Assembly (NCBI GenBank): GCA_030649335.1
Contig: JAUSLL010000058.1
Coordinates: forward strand, 62,001-126,000
Direction: 5' to 3'
DNA: 64,000 nucleotides
Source: Parvibaculum sp.
GTDB taxonomy: Bacteria > Pseudomonadota > Alphaproteobacteria > Parvibaculales > Parvibaculaceae
Part shown: positions 52,966 through 62,074 of the stretch, piece by piece
How the letters are laid out: every line of letters begins with the position of its first letter
How positions within the stretch are numbered: position 1 is the first letter of the stretch
The notes under the pieces: model-generated
Databases searched by the model: none
Told to the model about the DNA's origin: nothing
What the model saw: the letters and a program-made list of their open reading frames with translations, nothing else
Program-made: the position numbers and the translations under genes

Positions 52966-53385
52966 GTACGACCAAGCCTTGTAGTCGCCACCAGTTCCAG
53001 CCCCTTTGACAAACCCGTCAGCCTGTAAGCCCGTCAGACAAGCCCCTATGCGCTTCCTGATAATGACAAAGGTTGCGCCGTCGGCTCGCAAGCTCCTCTC
53101 GGCAATCCATGCCTCAGTAATGTCCCGTGACGTGACCGGCTTCTCTGCGTCTCTCAGGAAGGCCAGCACGAACCGCTTAACGTGACCCTTCTGGGCGCGG
53201 TGCTTGGTGGTGTAGCGCTGGATAGACTCATGCGTATTGGCCGGATCAAATAGCGCGATGCAGGCGTCTAGGTGGTCAATGTCGCATGTGACCTTGCGGG
53301 CCTCCGCGTCTAGTTGCTTGCGAAGGGCTAAAAGCTGGTCGCGCTTGGAAAGCAGTCCCGCGACTGTGTTGGGGCGTTCTGTCAT
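52957..53385 (-). CDS. Hypothetical protein: coiled-coil plus winged-helix-like C-terminus
   Basis: LLSKRDQLLALRKQLDAEARKVTCDIDHLDACI then VKRFVLAFLRDAEKPVTSRDITEAWIAER. Confidence 0.6.
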   Translation of the reverse strand: MTERPNTVAGLLSKRDQLLALRKQLDAEARKVTCDIDHLDACIALFDPANTHESIQRYTTKHRAQKGHVKRFVLAFLRDAEKPVTSRDITEAWIAERSLRADGATFVIIRKRIGACLTGLQADGFVKGAGTGGDYKAWSYLT

Positions 53386-53453
53386 GCGGGCAAAATACCC
53401 CCAGACCCCCGAAGGAAGGAAGAAAGGCTAAGGTGTGTTTGCTACCTAATACC

Positions 53454-54150
53454 GGAGATTTATGCCCCGAACCTCACACCGGCAAGGCTCGGCTCATGGA
53501 GCGACGGCGAGATTTACCGCGCCATTGTCTCGGGCGTCACACGCGAGGGCCACGCCATGTTCGCCGTCATGCCCTATGTCTTTTACAAGGGACTGGATAC
53601 GGCCGACGCCGAAGCCCTTGTCGCCTATCTGCGCTCCATTCCGCCGAGCCCGCTTGAGCATCCCGCTGTGGAACTGCCCTTCCCCGTCGCCACCGCCATG
53701 CGTTTCGTCGTGGCCGACCCTGCGCCCGAGACAATGACCGGACCGAGGGATGAATTGGCGCAGGGCAAATATCTGGCCTTTGCCGGCGCGTGCTTTGAGT
53801 GCCACACATTGCGCAATGACAAGGGCGAACCCGTCGGCGCGCCTTTCGCGGGCGGCAATATCTTTGGTCTTGAGGGTGGCGGCCTTGCCCGCTCGGCCAA
53901 TATCACGCCGGACGAGGACACAGGCATCGGGGCCTGGTCGCGCGAGGATTTCATTGCCCGTTTCCGCAGCCGCACCCCCGAGGCCTTAAACGACGTGCTG
54001 CCCAAGGCAGGCGATATGGACAGTGAAATGCCCTGGGCCGCTTATGCGGGCATGACGGAGGCTGATCTTGGTGCTCTTTACGCCTATCTGCGAACGGTGC
54101 CGCCGGTGAGCGCCGAGGTCATCACATTTGAGCCGCCGGCCGCTAAATAA
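53454..54150 (+). pseudogene. Cytochrome c family protein, 5'-truncated at the element B boundary
   Basis: Frame open to the element end (EIYAPNLTPARLGSWSDGEIYRAIVSGVTREGHAMFAVMPY...); heme site GACFECHTLRND retained; upstream part absent. Confidence 0.85.
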
Positions 54151-54243
54151 GGGCCAAACAGGCCGGAAAACACGCATTTCAGTAATTCTCTGGAAACCAT
54201 AGTTGCCGCACCCTGTGGCACCGGTTCCAGAGGTCTGACAGCG

Positions 54244-56526
54244 ATGCCTTTTTTCAATAGCGACCCCGTGCCGCTCGCCCTTCTCGCGCTCGCCACCGTG
54301 CTCTTTCTCGGTGTCGAGGCCTGGCGGCGTGCCGCCTCGCGCGCCAAGCACCATGAAGCACAGGCAGGCAAGGCCGAAGCCGCGCTCGAAAATCTGCGCG
54401 ATGCGACATGGGAACTGGCTGACCGCGAGGAGCACTACCGCGATCTGATGAGCGCACAGGGCGAAGTGATCCTGCGTCAGGATCTCAAGCGCCGCGTCAT
54501 TTACGTCAACGACGTCTTCTGCGACACATTCGGGCGGAGTCGCGCCGATACGATCGGGCAGATTTTCATGCCCGATATTCCCGACGATGAAAGCCCGCGC
54601 CTGCTCGGTACATTCTCCGGCGGGACACATCCGCAGCGCGTGCGCTTTGACCAGCGCGTTGTGACCGTGAAGGGTCCGCGCTGGTTTGCCTGGGAAGAAT
54701 TTGCCATCCGCGACGATGACGGATCCTTGCGCGAGATCCATGTCGTCGGCACCGACATCACCGACCGCAAGGCGGTGGAAGAACGGCTGGCGGAAAGTCT
54801 CGACGAAGTGCAGGCGGCAAACCGCGCCAAGAGCCAGTTCCTCGCCGCCATGAGCCATGAAATCCGCACGCCCATGAATGGCGTGCTCGGCATGGCCGCG
54901 CTGTTGCTCGATACGCGCCTAACACCGGCGCAACGCACCTATGCCGAAGCGGTCAAGACCTCGGGCGAAGCGCTGCTCTCGATCATCAATGACATTCTCG
55001 ATTTTTCCAAAATCGAAGCGGGCAAAGTCGCGATCACCGAAGGGCCGCTGGATTTGCGCGGCACGCTCGAAAGCGTCTGTGAATTGCTATCACCGCGAGC
55101 CTTTGAAAAGAATCTCGAAATCATCGCTGAGATTGATCCGCAAATTCCGATGCGCCTCATGGGCGATGATGCACGCATCCGTCAGGTGCTGATCAATCTC
55201 GCAGGCAATGCGGTGAAATTTTCCATCGAAGGCGGCGTCATTCTGCGCGCGAGCCTCGACAGTTATTCCTATACGGACGATAAAGCCAATGTCGTGCTCG
55301 AAGTAGAAGACACAGGCATCGGGATTGCACCCGATGATGTGAAACTGATTTTCGAAGAATTCGCTCAGGCCGATCAGACCCACGCCCGCCGCTTTGAAGG
55401 CACAGGGCTGGGGCTTGCGATCAGCCGTCATCTGGTGACGGCCATGGGCGGCACGATCGAAGTTGAAAGCACATTGGGCAAGGGCTCGCTCTTTCGTGTG
55501 CGTCTGCCGCTTGAAGCGATTGAAACCTCAAGCCCGCGCCGCGCGACACTGACGGGTCAGCGTATTCTCGTGCTCGAAGACCGCCCCATTCTCGGCGCCT
55601 CGCTCGCCCGCTGTGCGACGCTTGCCGGTGCGCATGTGCAATGTGCGGTCAATAGTGCGGACATGCTGACACGGCTCAAGGAAGAGCCCTTTGACGTTGT
55701 GCTTGTGCCGATTGATACCACTGAAGGTCCCGGCAGCGACCTTGTGGCCCGCGCCCGTGGCATTGCCCCCGGCATTGACGCGCTGGTGCTGCTGCGCCCG
55801 CAGGACCGCGACCGTCTGCCTGCGCTGATCGGTCAGGAAGGCAATCCGGCAATTTTCCAGCGTCTGTTCGACGGCTATCTCGTGCGTCCGGTCCGCGCCT
55901 CCTCGCTCTTGCACCGGCTCGAAGCCTTGCAGTCGGGCACGCATAAGCGTCAAAACACGGATGCGGGGGCTGGCACATTCGACGAAGAAAAAATGCTGCT
56001 TGATCTGCGCAGTTATGCCCAGCGCGATGTCCGTGCGCCCGAAGCCGCGCTGCGGCCGGGACAAGCGCCAGCACCCGTGATGGCCGAATGGACAGCGAAG
56101 CTTAAAGTGCTGGTCGCCGAAGATAATGACATCAACGCGCTTCTCACCCGCACGCTGCTCGAACGCGACGGCCATCATGTGCGCATCGCGCGCAACGGCA
56201 AGGACGTGCTGGCGGCGCTCGCAGAACCTGACGGCAAGAGCTACGACATTGTGCTGATGGATCTGCATATGCCCGATATGGACGGGTTCGAGGCGACGCG
56301 GCATATCCGTGGCCTGTCCGATGAACGCTCAAGCCTGCCGATCATCGCGCTGACCGCCAATGCGATGGCGGATGATCGGCAGAAATGCCTCGCTGCCGGC
56401 ATGGATGACTATCTCTCAAAACCGGTGGCACCCGATGCGCTCGCCCGTATGCTCGCCACATGGTCGGGACGGCGCAGCGACATCGGCATGTCGCCCGCAG
56501 ATGCCCAGCACGCCAATCTCGCCTAG
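54244..56526 (+). CDS. Hybrid sensor histidine kinase (PAS, HisKA, HATPase, degenerate REC, canonical REC)
   Basis: [81 protein letters not shown]. Confidence 0.94.
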   Translation: MPFFNSDPVPLALLALATVLFLGVEAWRRAASRAKHHEAQAGKAEAALENLRDATWELADREEHYRDLMSAQGEVILRQDLKRRVIYVNDVFCDTFGRSRADTIGQIFMPDIPDDESPRLLGTFSGGTHPQRVRFDQRVVTVKGPRWFAWEEFAIRDDDGSLREIHVVGTDITDRKAVEERLAESLDEVQAANRAKSQFLAAMSHEIRTPMNGVLGMAALLLDTRLTPAQRTYAEAVKTSGEALLSIINDILDFSKIEAGKVAITEGPLDLRGTLESVCELLSPRAFEKNLEIIAEIDPQIPMRLMGDDARIRQVLINLAGNAVKFSIEGGVILRASLDSYSYTDDKANVVLEVEDTGIGIAPDDVKLIFEEFAQADQTHARRFEGTGLGLAISRHLVTAMGGTIEVESTLGKGSLFRVRLPLEAIETSSPRRATLTGQRILVLEDRPILGASLARCATLAGAHVQCAVNSADMLTRLKEEPFDVVLVPIDTTEGPGSDLVARARGIAPGIDALVLLRPQDRDRLPALIGQEGNPAIFQRLFDGYLVRPVRASSLLHRLEALQSGTHKRQNTDAGAGTFDEEKMLLDLRSYAQRDVRAPEAALRPGQAPAPVMAEWTAKLKVLVAEDNDINALLTRTLLERDGHHVRIARNGKDVLAALAEPDGKSYDIVLMDLHMPDMDGFEATRHIRGLSDERSSLPIIALTANAMADDRQKCLAAGMDDYLSKPVAPDALARMLATWSGRRSDIGMSPADAQHANLA

Positions 56527-56564
56527 AGTGACGCGAAGCGATTCGCGGATGGGGAGAATTCAGC

Positions 56565-57926
56565 TTGGCAGACACCGGAAAGCAGATTTCATGGGGCATG
56601 CGTCTGGCTAAAGCCTGGGCGGTCTATACCGAACGTCGCCTTGTTATCATCCTGCTGTTGGGTTTTTCCTCCGGTCTGCCGCTTGCGCTGACAGGATCGA
56701 CACTGGCGCTGTGGATGCGCGACGAAGGCGTTGACCTCAAGACCATCGGTCTTTTTGCATTGGTCGGTCTGCCCTATTCGATCAAGTTTCTGTGGGCGCC
56801 TTTTGTTGATCACCTGCGCATACCGTATCTGACCCGTCTGCTTGGCCGCCGCCGGTCATGGCTTGTCCTGACGCAACTCGCGCTGGCGATGGCAGTGTTT
56901 TCGATGGGACTGGTGGACCCGAAATTGACGCCCTATCTGATGGCGCTTGCCGCTGTTGTCGTGGCCTTTATTTCGGCAACGCAGGACATCGTGATCGATG
57001 CCTTTCGTATCGAGAGCCTGCCGGAAGAAGAGCAAGCCGCCGCCATGGCCAATTTTGTTGCCGCCTATCGCGTCGCCATGCTTGTGGCAACCGGCGGTGC
57101 TGTCGGACTTGTGTCCTGGGTGCAGGCGAGCGGTGCGAACGCCGAAGCGGCATGGTCCTATGGCTATGCGGGTATGGCCGCGCTTGTCGGTATCGGCCTG
57201 ATCGCGTCATTCCTTGCCAAAGAACCAGACGTGCAACCGTCAGAGACGGCGGAGTCGGAGAGCTTCATCATACGCTTCCGCCATGCGGTCATTGATCCGT
57301 TCCTTGAATTTGCCCGCCGCCGTCAGTGGTTTGTCATTCTCGTTTTCATCATTTTCTTCAAGCTGGGCGACGCCTATGCCGGTCACCTTCTTGGGCCGTT
57401 TGCCATTGATTTGGGTTTTGAAAAAAGTGTCTATGCCGGCATCTCCTCCTCCGTTGGTCTGATTGCGGCCCTGTGTGGCGGCTATCTCGGCGGCTGGCTC
57501 GTCAATGCGGTCGGCCAGACCCGCGGGCTCTGGATCGGCGGCATCATGCAGATGCTCTCAAATCTTGTGTTCTGCTGGCTCGCCTTTGTCGGCCCCGTGC
57601 CCTCGGCGCTCGCTGTCGCCGTGGGCATTGAGAGTTTTACCGGCGGCATCGGAACGGTCGTTTTCGTTGGCTGGATTTCGAGCCTTTGCCGCATCAGATC
57701 ATTCACGGCCACACAGTTCGCTTTGCTTTCGGCCCTGTCGTCATTCGGGCGGACCTTCCTGTCGGCCAGCGGCGGGCAGGTGGCTGAAGTGGTCGGCTGG
57801 GTCTTTTTCTTCGGCGTCAGCACGCTTGTGGCTTTGCCTGGCCTCGCTTTGCTCTGGTGGCTGTCGCGTTCCAATGCCATTGAAGTGGACAGCGGGCAGA
57901 GCGCGGCAGTTAAATCGGCGTCATAA
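56565..57926 (+). CDS. MFS transporter, AmpG-like
   Basis: LLLGFSSGLPLALTGSTLALWMRDEGVDLKTIGLFALVGLPYSIKFLWAPFVD, SATQDIVIDAFRIE. Confidence 0.9.
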   Translation: MADTGKQISWGMRLAKAWAVYTERRLVIILLLGFSSGLPLALTGSTLALWMRDEGVDLKTIGLFALVGLPYSIKFLWAPFVDHLRIPYLTRLLGRRRSWLVLTQLALAMAVFSMGLVDPKLTPYLMALAAVVVAFISATQDIVIDAFRIESLPEEEQAAAMANFVAAYRVAMLVATGGAVGLVSWVQASGANAEAAWSYGYAGMAALVGIGLIASFLAKEPDVQPSETAESESFIIRFRHAVIDPFLEFARRRQWFVILVFIIFFKLGDAYAGHLLGPFAIDLGFEKSVYAGISSSVGLIAALCGGYLGGWLVNAVGQTRGLWIGGIMQMLSNLVFCWLAFVGPVPSALAVAVGIESFTGGIGTVVFVGWISSLCRIRSFTATQFALLSALSSFGRTFLSASGGQVAEVVGWVFFFGVSTLVALPGLALLWWLSRSNAIEVDSGQSAAVKSAS

Positions 57927-58076
57927 AGCGCCGGTTGATTCCTGCATAAGCAGAAATACTATAATCCTTTCAATATGTTGCGGGTGTCACACAGGTGCCG
58001 CACAAATGCGCGACAAGGGGCCTCACGCACCCCGGCACCGGTTGGCATCGGCGCTTGTTAGTGAAAGGATAGCGCC

Positions 58077-59102
58077 ATGATGGGCCAGACCTTAATGGCC
58101 AAAGTAACACAGAACCGGCAACGCGCCGGTTTTGGTGGCGTGAGCTCCCGGAGTTTTGTTCCCGGTCTCGCGCTCTACACGGGGAGCGACCATATGACGG
58201 TGCCCGGCCTTGATGCCGACATCGCGCCAACGCATGGCCAGAAGGCAAAAGCGGCAACAGACGTTGCTGCGCCTGCTTCTGTGACCATGCCTATGAGCTT
58301 TGGCCGCAAAGGCACGCTCGAAGTGCTGATCGCAACGACGCCTGCCGAAATCGATGCGGCACAGGCGCTGCGCTATCATGTGTTCTACGAAGAAATGTCG
58401 GCGATACCCGATGAGACGACGCGCGCGACACGCCGCGACGCCGACCGCTTCGACGCCTTCTGCGATCATCTGCTGGTGATCGACCATGCGCTGACCGGCG
58501 GCGAGGAGGGCGGACCGTTCCGCCCCGAAGCAGTTGTCGGCTGCTATCGCCTGCTGCGCCAGTCGGTCGCCAATCAGAACGGCGGCTTTTATACAGCCAG
58601 CGAATTCGAGATCGAGCCTTTGCTGAAGCGTGCCGGTCCCGACATGCAGTTTCTGGAGCTTGGCCGCTCCTGCGTGCTGCCGCCTTATCGCAATCGCCCG
58701 ACGGTCGAGCTTCTGTGGCACGGCATTGCCAATTATGTGGCAAGCCGCAATCTCGATGTGATGTTCGGCTGTGCGAGTTTCGAGACAACGGATCCTGCGT
58801 CCATCGCGATCCCGCTGTCCTATCTCTATCATTTCCACATGGCGCCGGACGACTGGCATGTGCGCGCTCTGCCCGACCGTTTCGTCGAGATGAACCTTCT
58901 GCCCAAGGACGAAATCAACCCGCGCCATGCCTGGCGCATGTTGCCGCCCATGATCAAAGGTTATGTGCGCGCGGGCTGCTATATCGGCGACGGCGCGGTG
59001 ATCGACCGTCAGTTCGGCACGACAGACGTGCTGATCCTGTTTCCCGTGGCGCAAATCTCAGAACGCTATGCCACCAAGTTCGGTTCTACGCCGAACAGTT
59101 GA
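58077..59102 (+). CDS. GNAT/OlsB-like N-acyltransferase
   Basis: TPAEIDAAQALRYHVFYEEMSAIPDETTRATRRDADRFDAFCDHLLVID, FLELGRSCVLPPYRNRPTVELLWHGIANY. Confidence 0.82.
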   Translation: MMGQTLMAKVTQNRQRAGFGGVSSRSFVPGLALYTGSDHMTVPGLDADIAPTHGQKAKAATDVAAPASVTMPMSFGRKGTLEVLIATTPAEIDAAQALRYHVFYEEMSAIPDETTRATRRDADRFDAFCDHLLVIDHALTGGEEGGPFRPEAVVGCYRLLRQSVANQNGGFYTASEFEIEPLLKRAGPDMQFLELGRSCVLPPYRNRPTVELLWHGIANYVASRNLDVMFGCASFETTDPASIAIPLSYLYHFHMAPDDWHVRALPDRFVEMNLLPKDEINPRHAWRMLPPMIKGYVRAGCYIGDGAVIDRQFGTTDVLILFPVAQISERYATKFGSTPNS

Positions 59103-59104
59103 AT

Positions 59105-59608
59105 TCATTTAACCGTGATCGTCACGACCTCGGAGACGAGCGGCGGGTTATGCGGCACATGGTTCGCGTCGCCCATCATCAGTTGCAACGTATGTTTGCC
59201 GGGTGCGAGCGTGACGGTTGTTTCCGTCTGACCGCCGCCGAAATGTACATGCTGGTCATCGGCTGCGATCGCATAGTCGAGGTCTTCGCCGGACGGTGCG
59301 GGCGTATCAATCAGCAAATGATGATGGCCGGTCTTGGGTTTCTCGATGCCTGCGGGTGCGACGCCCATGCCCTTTAAGCCGAAGATGACAGTGACGGGAC
59401 TTTTGACGGTCGCGCCATTGGCAGGCGAGACAATGTAGGCCGCAGCGCCGTCAGGCCATGTGTGGGCGGCATGATCTTCCGCTTGTGCAGCGAGGCTCAC
59501 ACCCGCGACAAGGGCGAGTGCCAGAACAGTTGATTTGAAAAACGCCATGATGATCCCTTCCGCAAAATTCAGAAGGGACATCATGGGGATGAGCCGCGCG
59601 AGGAGCAA
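59105..59608 (-). CDS. DUF4399 domain periplasmic protein
   Basis: Signal peptide; VSPANGATVKSPVTVIFGLKGMGVAPAG, GHHHLLIDTPAPS, GKHTLQLMMGDANHVPHNPP. Confidence 0.88.
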   Translation of the reverse strand: MLLARLIPMMSLLNFAEGIIMAFFKSTVLALALVAGVSLAAQAEDHAAHTWPDGAAAYIVSPANGATVKSPVTVIFGLKGMGVAPAGIEKPKTGHHHLLIDTPAPSGEDLDYAIAADDQHVHFGGGQTETTVTLAPGKHTLQLMMGDANHVPHNPPLVSEVVTITVK

Positions 59609-59611
59609 GCC

Positions 59612-61876
59612 TCAGCGGTCGAGATTGTAAGCGGCAATCGCGGCGAGGTTGACGAGTTCGGACACATTGGCGCCGATGGGTGCAATTTGGACCGAACGCT
59701 TGAGGCCCACAAGCAGCGGGCCGACAAGTGTGGACTGGCCGAGTTCCTTCAGCAGCTTTGTCGAAATAGCGGCTGAATGGATCGCAGGCATAATCAGCAC
59801 ATTGGCCGTGTCGCTCAAACGGCAGAAGGGATAGTTCGCCATAGCTTCGCGCGATAAGGCAACGTCGGCTGCCATTTCGCCGTCGTACTCGAAATCCACA
59901 TGGCGGGCATCGAGAATGCCAACCGCTTCGCGAAGACGTTCGGAACGTTCATGCATCGGATTGCCGAAAGTGGATGACGAAAGCATCGCAACGCGGGGCT
60001 CATAGCCCAAGCGACGGGCAACGTCTGCCGCCGAGATTGCAATATCAGCAAGTTCTTCAGCGGTCGGCATCTCATGCACATTGGTGTCGGCGACGAGCAC
60101 CGTCTGATTGCGCGAGACAACAAGCGTCACACCGATGACGCGGCGGCCTTCGATGGGGTCGATGACTTTGAGCACGTCTTCAAGCGCGACAGCATAATTG
60201 CGCGTTGTGCCGGTGATCATCGCATCCGCGTCACCCATTTCGACCATGCAGGCTGAAAAGATATTGCGGTCATTGTTCACAAGACGTGTGCAGTCGCGGG
60301 GCAGGAAGCCCTGGCGTTGCAAACGCTTGTAGAGGAAATCGGCATAGTCGCTCGCGCGATCAGTGTTGCGCGCGTTGCGGATGTCGAGGTCCGTATTGGG
60401 GTCAAGACCGATGTCGCGCAATGTGTCGCGCACCTGCGCTTCGCGCCCGACAAGGATCGGATGACCGAGACCTGAATCGCGGAAGGTGATGGCAGCACGG
60501 ATCACGCGTTCTTCTTCGCCTTCGGCAAAGACAACGCGCTTGGGATCGCGGCGGACCTTATCGACGATGACCTGCAACATGCCTGCGGTCGGCGACAGAC
60601 GCGCGGAGAGCTGGTTCTTGTAGGCGTCCATATCGACGATCGGATGACGCGCGACGCCAGAGTCCATCGCGGCTTTTGCGACAGCGGGCGGAATTTCGCG
60701 GATCAAACGCGGGTCGAACGGCACAGGAATAATATATTGCGGGCCGAAACGCGGACGCTCGCCCTGATAAGCGGCGGCGACTTCGTCAGGCACGTCTTCG
60801 CGCGCGAGTTTGGCAATGGCCTCAGCGCAGGCAATCTTCATATCCTCGTTGATCGAGGTCGCGCGCACGTCAAGCGCGCCGCGGAAGATGTAAGGAAAGC
60901 CCAACACGTTGTTGACCTGATTGGGATAGTCCGACCGGCCCGTCGCGACAATCGCGTCGTCACGGATGGCGGCAACTTCTTCAGGTGTGATTTCCGGATC
61001 AGGATTGGCCATCGCAAAAATGATCGGATTGGCCGCCATCGACTTGATCATCTTGGGCGTGAGCGCGCCTTTGGCCGAGAGGCCGAGTACAACGTCGGCA
61101 CCGACCATCGCGTCTTCGAGCGTGCGGGCGGTTGTTGCAATCGCATGCGCCGACTTCCACTGGTTCATGCCTTCGGCACGGCCCTGATAGATGACGCCCT
61201 TGGTGTCGCACAAAAGCGCGTTCTCATGCGGCAGGCCCATGGCCTTGATGAGCTCAAGGCAGGCGATGCCCGCCGAGCCCGCACCATTGACGACGACTTT
61301 GGTGTCTTTGATGTCGCGGCCGGTGAGGAACAGCGCATTGATGAGACCGGCGGCTGTGATGATCGCGGTGCCGTGCTGGTCGTCATGGAAAACGGGAATG
61401 TTCATCATCTCGCGCAAGCGGCTTTCGATGATGAAGCAATCGGGCGCGGAAATGTCTTCGAGATTAATGCCGCCGAAAGAAGGCCCGAGATAGCGCACAG
61501 CGCCGATGAATTCGTCCACGTTCTTGGTATCAACTTCAAGATCGATGCAATCGACGTCGGCAAAACGCTTAAAGAGGACAGCCTTGCCCTCCATGACGGG
61601 CTTGGAGGCCAGAGCGCCGAGATCGCCGAGACCGAGAATGGCCGTGCCGTTGGAAATCACGGCGACCATATTGCCCTTGGTCGTATATTCGTAGGCCGCG
61701 TCGGGGTTTTCCGCGATGGCGCGCACAGGCACCGCAACACCAGGGCTATAGGCAAGCGCCAGATCGTGCTGGGTTGCCATTGGCTTGGTCGGGTTGATTT
61801 CGAGTTTGCCGGGCTTTCCCATCGAGTGGAAAAGCAGGGCTTCTTCGTCGGTAATCTGGCGGCGCTTCTTGCTCAT
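59612..61876 (-). CDS. maeB: NADP-dependent malic enzyme with phosphotransacetylase-like domain
   Basis: GKLEINPTKPMATQHDLALAYSPGVAVP, FHDDQHGTAI, VVNGAGSAGIACLEL; C-terminal Pta-like region. Confidence 0.95.
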   Translation of the reverse strand: MSKKRRQITDEEALLFHSMGKPGKLEINPTKPMATQHDLALAYSPGVAVPVRAIAENPDAAYEYTTKGNMVAVISNGTAILGLGDLGALASKPVMEGKAVLFKRFADVDCIDLEVDTKNVDEFIGAVRYLGPSFGGINLEDISAPDCFIIESRLREMMNIPVFHDDQHGTAIITAAGLINALFLTGRDIKDTKVVVNGAGSAGIACLELIKAMGLPHENALLCDTKGVIYQGRAEGMNQWKSAHAIATTARTLEDAMVGADVVLGLSAKGALTPKMIKSMAANPIIFAMANPDPEITPEEVAAIRDDAIVATGRSDYPNQVNNVLGFPYIFRGALDVRATSINEDMKIACAEAIAKLAREDVPDEVAAAYQGERPRFGPQYIIPVPFDPRLIREIPPAVAKAAMDSGVARHPIVDMDAYKNQLSARLSPTAGMLQVIVDKVRRDPKRVVFAEGEEERVIRAAITFRDSGLGHPILVGREAQVRDTLRDIGLDPNTDLDIRNARNTDRASDYADFLYKRLQRQGFLPRDCTRLVNNDRNIFSACMVEMGDADAMITGTTRNYAVALEDVLKVIDPIEGRRVIGVTLVVSRNQTVLVADTNVHEMPTAEELADIAISAADVARRLGYEPRVAMLSSSTFGNPMHERSERLREAVGILDARHVDFEYDGEMAADVALSREAMANYPFCRLSDTANVLIMPAIHSAAISTKLLKELGQSTLVGPLLVGLKRSVQIAPIGANVSELVNLAAIAAYNLDR

Positions 61877-62074
61877 GATCTCTTGAATTCAGAAGGGGCG
61901 GGGTCCGGGACCGGGTGCCCAAAGTTGTCCACAGGGGCAGAGCGGCGTTTTTATGCCGCGCGCCCTTGAGATACAAGGGGGAGCGCCATTTTCCGGCCAT
62001 TTGGAGGCGATCTGCGGCGCTTTTCTGTTAGTCTGCGGCACTTCGCCCATCAAACCCGATCTGATCCCGCACCC

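Larger units (their letters stand above)
49971..53453 (+). mobile_element. IS1595-like element B with tRNA and cargo genes
   Basis: Perfect 23-bp inverted repeats GGTATTAGGTAGCAAACACACCT (49971-49993) and AGGTGTGTTTGCTACCTAATACC (53431-53453); ISXO2-like transposase inside; no matching 8-bp duplication at flanks. Confidence 0.82.

Noticed and set aside
49963-53461. Possible 8-bp target duplication for element B
   Set aside because: Flanking 8-mers AAATATGC and GGAGATTT do not match, and shifting the TIR boundary by a few bases did not give a match; treated as evidence of rearrangement instead.
58092-59054. 320-aa minus-strand ORF opposite the OlsB-like gene
   Set aside because: Antisense shadow with composition typical of reverse-complement GC-rich codons; no domain motif.
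60644-61969. 441-aa plus-strand ORF opposite maeB
   Set aside because: Antisense shadow ORF in high-GC coding DNA; His/Arg/Asp-rich low-information translation, while the minus-strand frame is clearly maeB.
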